Source: Guillardia theta CCMP2712 (taxonomy: Eukaryota > Cryptophyceae > Pyrenomonadales > Geminigeraceae). From it: a DNA stretch of 38,172 nucleotides. A program made the position numbers and the translations under genes. Location of the stretch: positions 274,753 through 312,924 of the forward strand of contig NW_005434624.1 of NCBI RefSeq assembly GCF_000315625.1, written 5' to 3'. Within the stretch, counting starts at the first letter, position 1, and each line of letters opens with the position of its first letter. Below, piece after piece: positions 11,826 through 21,282 of this stretch. The notes under the pieces are model-generated. The model did no database searches. It had not been told where the DNA came from and saw only the letters and a program-made list of their open reading frames with translations.

Positions 11826-12149
11826 TCAGCAAGGGCAGCCCAGCAACCTCTGCATCACCTGCTCCTGCTCCGAGAGCGGTCTTCCCCCCCTCTCCTTCCT
11901 GTTGCCCTGTTTCTTCTTCGTCTTCTTCCTTGCCCCGGCCACGCTCGAGCCTTTGCGCCTTGACAAGATGGAAGAGGGAGAGAAGTTGAACTTCATGTGG
12001 GAAGATCTGCACAGACAGGCAATGGCCAGCAGCGCACTGCAGAGCAACGCAGTCGAAAGGACGAAGACGATGGGTCTCCAGCTGTAGACGGCTGTTAACC
12101 CGCCCAGGACCCCCACCACCTCGGCTTCATTCAGACCAAGAGTCAGCAT
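11826..12149 (-). CDS. Exon-like ORF with one membrane segment; candidate anchor of the USP or a separate small protein
   Basis: Open 108-codon ATG-to-TGA frame. Residues about 24-48 form a strong hydrophobic segment (RPIVFVLSTALLCSALLAIA) followed by CLCR, then a highly basic tail (ARKKTKKKQGNRK) and LSEQEQ. A possible splice donor follows LSEQEQ (CAG then GTGATG). If it is used, this would be the N-terminal anchor of the USP about 280 nt downstream, as in the membrane-anchored deubiquitinases USP30 and plant UBP27. I could not find a joining exon with the right phase, so this could equally be an independent 107-aa protein. Another short exon-like piece near 11620 (AEEEEEIN) could lie between them. 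Confidence 0.4.
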   Translation of the reverse strand: MLTLGLNEAEVVGVLGGLTAVYSWRPIVFVLSTALLCSALLAIACLCRSSHMKFNFSPSSILSRRKGSSVAGARKKTKKKQGNRKERGGRPLSEQEQVMQRLLGCPC

Positions 12150-12264
12150 CTCCCAAACAGACGGGAGGCGCAAACTTCACCTTCCCTCCGTCCATAGCCC
12201 TTGCTGGGGTAGGGAAGGATTCGAATCCCGTCGGTCAGTCATCACCAAGACCGAAGGCAACTGG

Positions 12265-13470
12265 TCACCTCGTACTCTTGCTGCTGTCGACCGCAGGTGT
12301 CGTCAATCTCCACTTTGACTCACCCGTCTCTTTCTCTTGGATCGCAGGCCCTCTCCGTTCTCCTCCAGCCCGGGAGGTCTTGTCGGTGATATGATAAAGC
12401 AGCTGGCACTTCCTCTTCCTAAGGACCCCAATGCTCATCACTTGATCCTGCCAAAGCAATCACTTCGAGCCTCCCAGCGCTCGAGCCTCCCAGCCTCTCT
12501 CCTTCACCTCCGTCATCTCCAGTCTCTGCTGTTGAATCCATCTCGACACCTTGAGAGGACGAGACAGGCCGTCAGGAGGAACGAAGGCAGCACGTCAGGC
12601 AGAGCCAACACCCCGTTCCCAACCTCTCACCTTGCGAGTGCTCGCCGCCTTGCAGTCTATTATCAAGTTCGAGACCGTAAGTCCCTCCTGCTGAGGAATC
12701 GTGCACAGCCAGTGCAGGCAACGAGGGTCCCCGCACCCGGAGATCGTGACGGGGCTTTGAACCAGGCGCACGTGCGAGTGATAGGGCAGACTGTTGATTG
12801 GTTACACGTGGAACAATCACATCAAGAATCACTTCTCAATCCACACGTGCAGCTCCGATGGGGCCAAGAACGCCTTGTTGTGACAGAAGACAGTCTGTGG
12901 CTGTTGGCAAGTGAGGCACCGAGTGGTCTGGCAAGCAGCACTGCGCCTACCAGGTAGATGCTCGAGTTGTTGCACGGGTCACCCTGGCATCGTAGAACAG
13001 ACCAGGAGCCTCCTGTTTGCTGATTTCGTCTGAAGGGCATACAAAAGACGCATACATACAGTCAGAAAGATCGATCGTGGTGGTGGTGAGGAGGAGGAGG
13101 AGCTGCCGATTACCCGAAGACGATATAGCTCTGAGAAGTAAGGTTCAGCAGCTGCAGGTCCGGTCTATCCTCGGGTGGTATGCGATCCACTGTGGCAGAA
13201 CATCGTCTCACGGGATTGATGCTCCGGTGCTCAGAGAACTTCACCTCTCGATGCCGCTCCGAAGCTGATGGAGGTAGCTTGTGACGGCAGGGTAGCTGTA
13301 AGGGTACGGAGTGAATGAAAACGCTGGGTTGTCAACGACTTACATAGCAGGCAGAACAGACAGCAGAAAAGCAGCATCTCCTCTCCTCCTCGACTTGTCA
13401 TAGGACACAGTTTGAAGTGCACAACTCGTAAGTCACATGCTGCGGATGTCGTGCTCCTACTCAATCGATC
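12265..13470 (-). other. Unresolved exon-like sequence, including a Cys-rich segment
   Basis: Several minus-strand pieces have splice-like borders but could not be joined. They include RPDLQLLNLTSQSYIVFG (about 13195-13130), a Cys/His segment TTRCLTCQQPQTVFCHNK (12927 down to about 12847) that might be half of a zinc-binding unit, and a Lys/Arg-rich piece KRKCQLLYHITDK (about 12410-12370). Together they suggest a gene upstream of the USP, or its long N-terminal region. No family is recognised. Confidence 0.25.
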
Positions 13471-13590
13471 CTTCGAGCGCTTCCATGCTCACTCCAGCCA
13501 TCAGACCAAGGAGCTACTGAGACCCATTGGCGACCGCATGCAGATAGCTCTTGGTGGCATGCGACTTCGGCAGCCAGGCTTGGGCCTTCC

Positions 13591-13646
13591 TCCCCTCCTC
13601 TCACTCCCCTCCTCTCACTCCCCTCCTCTCACTCCTCTCCTCTCAC
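13591..13646. repeat. 14-bp minisatellite, 4 copies
   Basis: Four tandem copies of TCCCCTCCTCTCAC, the last with one change. Confidence 0.9.
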
Positions 13647-13689
13647 TCCTCCGAGCCGCATCTCTCGCCATGAATGGATGTGACACTGG

Positions 13690-14290
13690 GAACCATCCCA
13701 GCAGGGCGGTCATAAACCGCCCGGGCCCGGCGGGCAGGCCCGGGACTACTGAGGGACCGGGCCCCGGGCCCCGTTGGCCCCGGGCCGGCGGGAACTCAAC
13801 CGCCGGGCGTCTTCAACTGAGTTGTGGACTCTGAGATTTTTTCATAGGGGTCTGGGGCATTACCGGTCGTACGACCCACTTACCTTTGTGATAGTGAACT
13901 CTTAGGATGTCCATGGAGACCCAGTCAAACGAGCCTTGCGGTCTGATCTTATTGCTTCAATTAGTTCTTCTGCCACATCTGGCCTCTTCCATTCAGACCC
14001 CCCCGGGCCCGGCATTTTACAAGGACCCACCCCCTTGTAATCTATCTGCATTTATTACCCTACCCTACCCGAGTAGAGGTACTACTCGCAACGGATCATC
14101 GTCAACTCTCGTCAAAAAGTACTCCGAGGGGTGGGGTAGATCTACTACCCGTGGTTTTAGGATGTGTTTGGATGTTGTAGGACCCAGTACGTTTTCCTTT
14201 CGACCCGACCCCAGCGGCGGCTAAATAGAAGCGTTCGCTCATGGCCGCTAATAAGCCTGGCATGTGACAGTGAGAGGTAGGAAGTGAGGA
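13690..14290. other. Gene-free interval with a GC-rich palindromic island upstream of the kinase
   Basis: 13710-13810 is dominated by GGGCCCGG, CCCGGGCC and GGCCCCGG palindromes. From about 14040 there are CTACCC/GGGTAG words, including ATTACCCTACCCTACCC and GTGGGGTAGATCTACTAC. I see no gene, and no clear TATA element for the kinase. Confidence 0.45.
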
Positions 14291-14296
14291 AAGATC

Positions 14297-16408
14297 ATGG
14301 ACAGACTGAGAGACTCAGTGTTGAGAAGTCTTGATGAGAAGATGCGTGATGAGACGAAATCATGGACGAGAAAGAGAGGACCTGAGTTGAGTTCAACAGC
14401 TAATCCACTCACATTCATTTACGCCCTCCTCGTTGTAACTTCTGTTGGCTACCAGGGCTCTGATCTGAAGCTTTACTCCAGGGGCACGATGATATCGGGC
14501 AACCCCAGGAGCTTGGAGCGCAAGTTGTCCTCGGAATCTGTCAAGGACAACGTGTTGCTTGTCGACGGTTCAGACACCAACACGAAACGCTTCAAGCTGA
14601 TGAAGGTCCCGTCCTATGTGAAAGAATACCGAAGATTTCAACGAAGTGAGCTGGAGGTTGGCAACATGCTCAAGAAGGGGGCTTGCTGCTCCTTCTGGTA
14701 TGCTGTGGTGGTCCAGAACATGAAGCCAGTCATGGTGAAGGCACTCTACCCGGATCCCGATTTAGACCCCGATGACTTCAAGGTCAAGAAAAGCTGCGAG
14801 AAGGTGGATGTGATCAAGAAGGAGGAGGAGATTCTGAGCATGCTGCCTCCTCACCCCAACGTCAACGGCTTCTACGGCATGACAGAGGACATGCGAGTCC
14901 TCGTGTTGGAGGAAGTTCGAACGGATCTCGCCACTGTCCTCCACCTCACAGAGCATCTGATTCCCATTACCATCCTCAAGTGGACTCGAGACATCCTGCT
15001 GGGCCTTGCTCACATCCACGGCACCCAGGTGATGCGACGGAGCAGCTGGGGAGGTTCTAACACGAGCGGGCAGGTTGTACACCAGGACATCAGTCCGAAC
15101 AACATCTGTATAACCAGCCAGTACCGGGCCCAGATCTCAGAGTTTTCGAAATCTTGTAGGCTGGAACGTCAAGAGCAGCTCCAGAACAAGCAAAGAATTG
15201 GAACGCTGTGAGTGTAGTGTATCCCATGATTGTGCGGATGACGATAGGAGCAGTTCGTACAGAGCGCCTGAGTTGATTATGGGCGCCAAAACATACAACA
15301 ACAAGGTACACAGCCCCTGTGAAGTGAGCAAGTGCCCTCTGACATGCAGGCAAAGATCGACTGTTGGTCTGTTGGGATTGTAATCCTGGAGATGCTGCTC
15401 GGTGACTGCCCAGTGTCCGGACTCGTCACCGACGTATGCACATGTCACAATCCGTTCCATTCAAACTTCAACTTTGATCAGCTCAAGATGATCTTCAAGG
15501 TCCTTTTCATGATCCACTTGCCTGCTCTGACTCCAGTTCCTGGTCAGCTGGTTGGTACTCCCACTGACGAGACTTTCCTGACCAAGCTGGACTGCTTTGC
15601 TCATTTCTCATCGTGGAAGGTGTACCGACGTGGATTGAAGCAGAAGGTGCTTGACGCTCCACATGAGGTCAGCTAACAACAGCTCTGACGCGGCCAAGGT
15701 ATGGGAAGCTTGCATCCTTGATCACAAGCCGCAGCATGGCTTCTTTTCGAGGAAGACCGCAAAGGAATCGATTGAGAAGTCGTCCGGAGATGACCCAATC
15801 ACCCTGGAAGAATTGAAAGCCTACTCGGTGATTTGAAAATCTCAGCTCTGCACACTGCAACTCTATCGCGCCATGCTTGACGAGAACCACAGGGATGGTA
15901 CGAAGTGCTGGAGGGTTTACTGAAATTGGATCCCAATCGGAGAATTACAGCCAAACAGGTGGGATGAGAGAGGCGGAGGGAGATAGCTAGTGAATACTTC
16001 ATGGGAGAATCCGACAGCATGAAAGTGATGAAAGGACAAGATTGGAAAGGGAAAGGATGGACCATCAAAAGTGAAGAGGTTATAGCGAGCAGCAGCGACT
16101 GAGATAGCCCGCAGGCCTTGGGGTCGTTGCGTTACTTCGACTCCTTTGAAGAAAGCTTGTGGAATGATCCCCATGCAGCCGCACCCGGTCGAGTCCGACC
16201 GTTGACCGCGCTGAGGGGGAGGAGGAGGACGGGCTCGAAGAAGCAGGATAGCTCGGGGCATAAGGTCTCAGCGGGGAGCAGCTTTAGGCGATCCATCAAC
16301 GTTCAAAACGTGGCCTCCACCATGTTCCTGGTGAAGGAGTTTGGGCGCAACTTGTACCAGGCATCAAAAGATCGGACGAAAGACAAAGGGTCGGTTGGAC
16401 CATCGTGA
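14297..16408 (+). CDS. CMGC-like protein kinase with N-terminal membrane segment and altered HRD/DFG motifs, 9 exons
   Basis: Exons: 14297-15207, 15254-15305, 15350-15433, 15482-15499, 15548-15667, 15699-15827, 15893-15958, 15983-16078, 16115-16408, all in one phase. A hydrophobic stretch PLTFIYALLVVTSVGY lies near residues 37-52. The kinase domain shows the VAIK-type lysine in VMVKAL, an alpha-C EEE, VVHQDISPNN in place of HRDxxxxN, SEFS where DFG is expected, SYRAPELIMG, DCWSVGIVILEM, LVGTPTDETF and LKLDPNRRITAKQ then SEYF. The GTPT and RAPEL segments resemble CDK/CK2-group kinases. The Asp-to-Glu and Gly-to-Ser changes in DFG suggest weak or absent catalysis. Three required introns are very short (31, 24 and 36 nt); the 31-nt one could instead run 15620-15698. 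So this may be either a normal gene with tiny introns or a decaying one. Its 3' part is copied in the right arm of the inverted duplication. Confidence 0.75.
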
Positions 16409-16600
16409 ACAGACAGAGGTCAGAAGTATCCCATGGATCGGGTGTGTATATTATGTACATTACAATCGTCCCATCTTGGAGCTCTCAAACTCATGGCTGA
16501 TGTGCATATGCCACTGACATGTCCTTGGAGAGAACCGCTCGGAGCTCTCATTCGCCATGATATTTGCATCGCACTTCCTCGTGCGAGATTGCTTGCTCTG

Positions 16601-17053
16601 CTACCTTTGGTGGTACGGATAGATCACGGACTCGTCATCTGTCGCGCTCATGTACCATCTGAGCCATCTCGAGTCGATGCAAGTCCTTGCACACGGACCA
16701 GGACTATCCTCGACACCTGCTTCCCCCTGGCTCTCGCCGATGCTACTTGCTGTTTCCGAGCCGCCTTCTCGTGTAACATCCTGGTTATACCGTGCCGAGC
16801 TGGGGCCTCCCTTCTTGTACGGCCATCGCATGACTCCCAGCTTCCGGCATGCAGACTTGAGGCTGGTCAGACAGACCCCGAGTCTTTCCGCCGCTTCTTC
16901 TTGCCTCATGCAGTAGAGGGGCTCGAGCACCTGTAGGTCGATGCTGACCTCTATCGGCGGGCCGTCGATGCCATCAGGTCTTGATCTCGGGGCGACTATG
17001 ACGCGCTCGGAGAAGCTTGGTGCTGAGGCGTTGCTGTTGTCGCTCTCCGACAT
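16601..17053 (-). CDS. RWP-RK-like protein A, left copy, 150 aa
   Basis: Intronless 150-aa ORF from ATG at 17053. An RWP-RK-like segment at about residues 40-80 reads VLEPLYCMRQEEAAERLGVC, then LTSLKSACRKLGVMRWPYKK. RWP-RK proteins are DNA-binding regulators known from plants, green algae and other protists; the helix before LGVC and the LKxxCRKLG-RWP core are conserved. The usual RWPxRK tail is RWPYKK here. The rest is low-complexity and acidic, ending in VIYPYHQR. No second domain is present. It is tandem to protein B and has a near copy at 20612-21052. The plus-strand ORFs over it are shadows. Confidence 0.8.
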   Translation of the reverse strand: MSESDNSNASAPSFSERVIVAPRSRPDGIDGPPIEVSIDLQVLEPLYCMRQEEAAERLGVCLTSLKSACRKLGVMRWPYKKGGPSSARYNQDVTREGGSETASSIGESQGEAGVEDSPGPCARTCIDSRWLRWYMSATDDESVIYPYHQR

Positions 17054-17581
17054 GGCTTGGTTCGGTCGTGGTGCCGCTACGAATGGAGGCTGATAAAAGG
17101 GGCAGGGGGCTTCCCGTATCCTCCGGAAAGAGAGTGTTTTCGGCTTTAAACCAGGTATCTGCTGATAGGCTTTAATGCGAAAACCTTGCTTTTAAGGGTT
17201 TCGAATGCATCAGACGATTCCACACCCCCATCTCGTCAACCGACACAACGGTCAAGAAGCAACCTTTGGCTTGAACCCCCTTTAGGCCATGTACGCCGAA
17301 GGCTCGCGATCGTCAGTGAAAACCAAGGTGCAGACCCCAACCGCTCGCGCATGCCACAGCAACTCATCCTCCTGCCAAGCACAGTATGGAGCCGTCTCCT
17401 CGATGCTACATGACCTCCCGCACGGCGTTGTATGGACGACGACATGCTCCCAACGCAACGATATCACAACAAATCCGAATGGGCCATCCAAGTGTTTCTT
17501 CATTCCATAACTCATATACATGTACCGGTTTATACTATCACATCGCCCCTACCGTGAGCATGACGTCATGCTCGGGCTCCC

Positions 17582-18121
17582 TCACACTCCCACTGCCTCT
17601 ACTGACTCGGCTGTCCCGCAAAAACACTGGAGCCACTCCTCCCATCCGACCTCCTCGTCCTCCGACAAGGATATTCCGAGCTCTCGCACGACGGGGTCCT
17701 CCTGGGGGGAGGGCTGGGCGACATGGCGACGGCTGCCTCCAGGGCAGGCAGGCCAGGCTGGCTCGGACTGCGGCTCAGCTAGCGACGGTCCTGACGCGAC
17801 CTCGCCGCTCAACTGAGAGCAGGAGGTAGCGAAGAACGCCATCAGGTTGTAGTCCACGTTGCTGACGAGGGCGCGGGCGTTGGTGTCCTTCTTTTTCTGT
17901 GCATAGCCCATGCTCTTGGTGTACGGCCAACGCCTGATCCCGAGCTTTCTACACGCAGACTTCAAGCTCGTCAAGCAGATGCCGAGCTGCTCGGCGGCCT
18001 TGTCTTGCCGCAGATGGAAGAGACTCTGCAGCGTCTCGAAGTCGATGCGCACATCTTGACCAAGGGGCTGTGAGCAGGAGACCTTGGGGCGAGGGGAGAT
18101 GGTCACTTGATCCTCCATCAT
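17582..18121 (-). CDS. RWP-RK-like protein B, left copy, 179 aa
   Basis: Intronless ORF starting with tandem ATGs at 18121. The RWP-RK-like core at residues 29-70 reads LQSLFHLRQDKAAEQLGIC, then LTSLKSACRKLGIRRWPYTK. It is paralogous to protein A; LTSLKSACRKLG is identical in both. The tail is Ser/Pro-rich, then acidic (LSEDEEVGWEEWLQCF), possibly an activation region (inference). Proteins A and B are arranged in tandem, about 530 nt apart, in both arms of the inverted duplication. Confidence 0.8.
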   Translation of the reverse strand: MMEDQVTISPRPKVSCSQPLGQDVRIDFETLQSLFHLRQDKAAEQLGICLTSLKSACRKLGIRRWPYTKSMGYAQKKKDTNARALVSNVDYNLMAFFATSCSQLSGEVASGPSLAEPQSEPAWPACPGGSRRHVAQPSPQEDPVVRELGISLSEDEEVGWEEWLQCFCGTAESVEAVGV

Positions 18122-18390
18122 CGCTTATCTATGCTGCCGCCGGCTTGTCCGACGAGATGAGGTTATGGGGGGAGAGATTGGATTGAGGTAGGGAGGGCGG
18201 CGCGAGGAGGAGGAGCGAAGGGGAAGGGAGGGAGGGGTAGCGATGGGGAGGGGAGAAGACAGAGGGTATACTGGGGAGCGAGGAAGGGGAGCGTGGGTCG
18301 GGAGGACGGAAGCGGGCTAGAAGTAGAGGGCAGGAGAGAGGATAGTGCATGGTACGGCACGGCACCGCATGGCATCACGAGGAACTCCCT

Positions 18391-19269
18391 TGATAACGTT
18401 GTTAAAATGCAACGTTTCATCAAAACACTTATGGCATGCTGACCACGATTAACTCCTCACAGGGCTGGAACATGACATCATGTCTCCTTGCTTGTCACAG
18501 ACTCCAATTCAAATGTCACCCTTACAACTTGAAAGGTCCGTGCCACGAGGAATAAATTGTGCCAAGTTGGTCTCGGATTCCACGGACCGGGAGTCAGTGA
18601 CTGGGCCGGCCGGACCGGGTCCTCAGGCCCGGTCACTGCCACGGACGGTACCGTGCCCCGGCACGGTGCCCGCCCCGGCACTGCGGCACCGTGCGGCCCG
18701 GGCCGCCCGGCCAGCCGCTGAGCGGCCTGAGACTGCCGCCCGGCCGGCAGCCGTGCAGGGGCCGGCGGCCGACGTCGCCCCGGCCCTGACTCCAGTGATA
18801 CAACGGCGGCCCGTTCACACGTGACCGGCCCCCGTCACCCAGCGGCTCGGCGGCGGGCCGGCCGGGCCGGGCGCCAGGGCACTGCACTGCGGCGGCCCTG
18901 GCCGCGGCCCGCGGCCGGGCGGCGGGCCGCCCGCGGACGTGCCAGGACTTGACCCGGTTCGACCGGGCCGGGCCACGCGCCGCCGGGCCCCGGCGGCCGC
19001 GCGGTGCCACCCTGATCGGACCGTACTCGTGCGGTCACCCGGACTCGGACTCCAGTGGCCCGGGCGGCCCGGCGGCGGCGGCCCGAGCGCAATTGAACGG
19101 CGCCGGTTGCGGCCGGCAAATGGCCGTGCCGGTGACCAAGAAGCCCTACCGTAGTCACTGACTCACGACTAGCCACGGTAACCGTAAACATGTGGCTCAA
19201 GATTGTACACATCCCAACTGACAATTTGAAACGATGCAAAAACGAAACGTTCTTGGGGGAGTTCCTCGT
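18391..19269. other. GC-rich spacer between the inverted arms
   Basis: The non-duplicated centre of the palindrome. 18560-19170 is extremely GC-rich with CCGGCCGG and GGGCCGGCC palindromes and flanking GAGTCAGTGACTGG and GTCACTGACTCACGAC words, like the islands elsewhere. Open frames here are a side effect of high GC. No gene is called. Confidence 0.7.
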
Positions 19270-19536
19270 GACGCCATGCCCACAGATCACCCATGCCGTG
19301 CACATCACGTTGCACAAGATCCCCCCGTTCTCTACTTCTAGCCCGCTTCCGTCCTCCCGACCCACGCTCCCCTTCCTCGCTCCCCAGTATACCCTCTGTC
19401 TTCTCCCCTCCCCATCGCTACCCCTCCCTCCCTTCCCCTTCGCTCCTCCTCCTCGCGCCGCCCTCCCTACCTCAATCCAATCTCTCCCCCCATAACCTCA
19501 TCTCGTCGGACAAGCCGGCGGCAGCATAGATAAGCG

Positions 19537-20101
19537 ATGATGGAGGATCAAGTGACCATNNNNNNNNNNNNNNNNNNNNNNNNNNNNNNNNNNNNNNNNN
19601 NNNNNNNNNNNNNNNNNNNNNNNNNNNNNNNNNNNNNNNNNNNNNNNNNNNNNNNNNNNCTATATGATGAGTCTTGCATGACATGCCGCCGAGCAGCTCG
19701 GCATCTGCTTGACGAGCTTGAAGTCTGCGTGTAGAAAGCTCGGGATCAGGCGTTGGCCGTACACCAAGAGCATGGGCTATGCACAGAAAAAGAAGGACAC
19801 CAACGCCCGCGCCCTCGTCAGCAACGTGGACTACAACCTGATGGCGTTCTTCGCTACCTCCTGCTCTCAGTTGAGCGGCGAGGTCGCGTCAGGACCGTCG
19901 CTAGCTGAGCCGCAGTCCGAGCCAGCCTGGCCTGCCTGCCCTGGAGGCAGCCGTCGCCATGTCGCCCAGCCCTCCCCCCAGGAGGACCCCGTCGTGCGAG
20001 AGCTCGGAATATCCTTGTCGGAGGACGAGGAGGTCGGATGGGAGGAGTGGCTCCAGTGTTTTTGCGGGACAGCCGAGTCAGTAGAGGCAGTGGGAGTGTG
20101 A
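19537..20101 (+). pseudogene. RWP-RK-like protein B, right copy, interrupted by the assembly gap
   Basis: Starts with the same MMEDQVT as the left copy and then enters the N gap. Sequence resumes with GCCGCCGAGCAG (the AAEQ of the RWP-RK core) and matches the left copy to the stop at 20101, including the identical tail. The 25-30 nt just right of the gap do not match the left arm and carry an in-frame TGA at 19679. Either that contig end is poor or chimeric, or the copy is broken. The gap prevents a decision. Confidence 0.6.
19560..19659. other. 100-N assembly gap
   Basis: Exactly 100 N, a conventional scaffold gap of unknown true size. It lies inside the right copy of RWP-RK-like gene B. 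Confidence 1.
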
Positions 20102-20611
20102 GGGAGCCCGAGCATGACGTCATGCTCACGGTAGGGGCGATGTGATAGTATAAACCGGTACATGTATATGAGTTATGGAATGAAGAAACACTTGGATGGC
20201 CCATTCGGATTTGTTGTGATATCGTTGCGTTGGGAGCATGTCGTCGTCCATACAACGCCGTGCGGGAGGTCATGTAGCATCGAGGAGACGGCTCCATACT
20301 GTGCTTGGCAGGAGGATGAGTTGCTGTGGCATGCGCGAGCGGTTGGGGTCTGCACCTTGGTTTTCACTGACGATCGCGAGCCTTCGGCGTACATGGCCTA
20401 AAGGGGGTTCAAGCCAAAGGTTGCTTCTTGACCGTTGTGTCGGTTGACGAGATGGGGGTGTGGAATCGTCTGATGCATTCGAAACCCTTAAAAGCAAGGT
20501 TTTCGCATTAAAGCCTATCAGCAGACACCTGGTTTAAAGCCGAAAACACTCTCTTTCCGGAGGATACGGTATCAGCCTCCATTCGTAGCGGCATCACGAC
20601 CGAACCAAGCC

Positions 20612-21052
20612 ATGTCGGAGAGCGACAACAGCAACGCCTCAGCACCGAGCTTCTCCGAGCGCGTCATAGTCGCCCCGAGATCAAGACCTGATGGCATCGA
20701 CGGCCCGCCGATAGAGGTCAGCATCGACCTACAGGTGCTCGAGCCCCTCTACTGCATGAGGCAAGAAGAAGCGGCGGAAAGACTCGGGGTCTGTCTGACC
20801 AGCCTCAAGTCTGCATGCCGGAAGCTGGGAGTCATGCGATGGCCGTACAAGAAGGGAGGCCCCAGCTCGGCACGGTATAACCAGGATGTTACACGAGAAG
20901 GCGGCTCGGAAACGGCAAGTAGCATCGGCGAGAGCCAGGGGGAAGCAGGTGTCGAGGATAGTCCTGGTCCGTGTGCAAGGACTTGCATCGACTCGAGATG
21001 GCTCAGATGGTACATGAGCGCGACAGATGACGAGTCCGTGATCTATCCGTAG
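20612..21052 (+). CDS. RWP-RK-like protein A, right copy, truncated to 146 aa
   Basis: Same protein as 16601-17053 through residue 146, then a stop. The last residues YHQR of the left copy are lost because an 18-bp tandem duplication (21033-21068) places TAG in frame. The RWP-RK-like core is intact, so the copy may still work. Confidence 0.8.
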   Translation: MSESDNSNASAPSFSERVIVAPRSRPDGIDGPPIEVSIDLQVLEPLYCMRQEEAAERLGVCLTSLKSACRKLGVMRWPYKKGGPSSARYNQDVTREGGSETASSIGESQGEAGVEDSPGPCARTCIDSRWLRWYMSATDDESVIYP

Positions 21053-21068
21053 TCCGTGATCTATCCGT
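21033..21068. repeat. 18-bp tandem duplication specific to the right arm
   Basis: AGTCCGTGATCTATCCGT occurs twice in a row here and once at the matching place in the left arm. The junction creates the stop codon of right copy A. Confidence 0.95.
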
Positions 21069-21282
21069 ACCACCAAAGGTAGCAGAACAAGCAATCTCGC
21101 ACGAGGAAGTTCGATGCAAATATCATGGCGAATGAGAGCTCCGAGCGGTTCTCTCCAAGGACATGTCAGTGGCATATGCACATCAGCCATGAGTTTGAGA
21201 GCTCCAAGATGGGACGATTGTAATGTACATAATATACAAATATACACCCCCGATCCATGGGATACTTCTGACCTCTGTCTGT

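Larger units (their letters stand above)
15605..18390. repeat. Left arm of a large imperfect inverted duplication
   Basis: About 2.8 kb that matches 19270-22055 in reverse complement. It contains the kinase 3' exons and two RWP-RK-like genes, which face away from the centre. Arms differ by scattered substitutions and indels. The outer border falls inside the kinase gene near CTCATCGTGGAAGG; the inner border falls near CATCACGAGGAACTCCC. Confidence 0.93.

Noticed and set aside
12215-12245. tRNA T-loop-like GGATTCGAATCCC
   Set aside because: A palindromic word with no matching A box or acceptor stem on either strand.
16433-16936. Plus-strand 167-aa ORF and its mirror at 20729-21286
   Set aside because: Shadow frames of the RWP-RK-like protein A genes on the opposite strand.
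18633-19365. Long Arg/Ala/Gly/Pro-rich ORFs in the palindrome spacer
   Set aside because: Open frames expected from very high GC; no domain, and they overlap on both strands.
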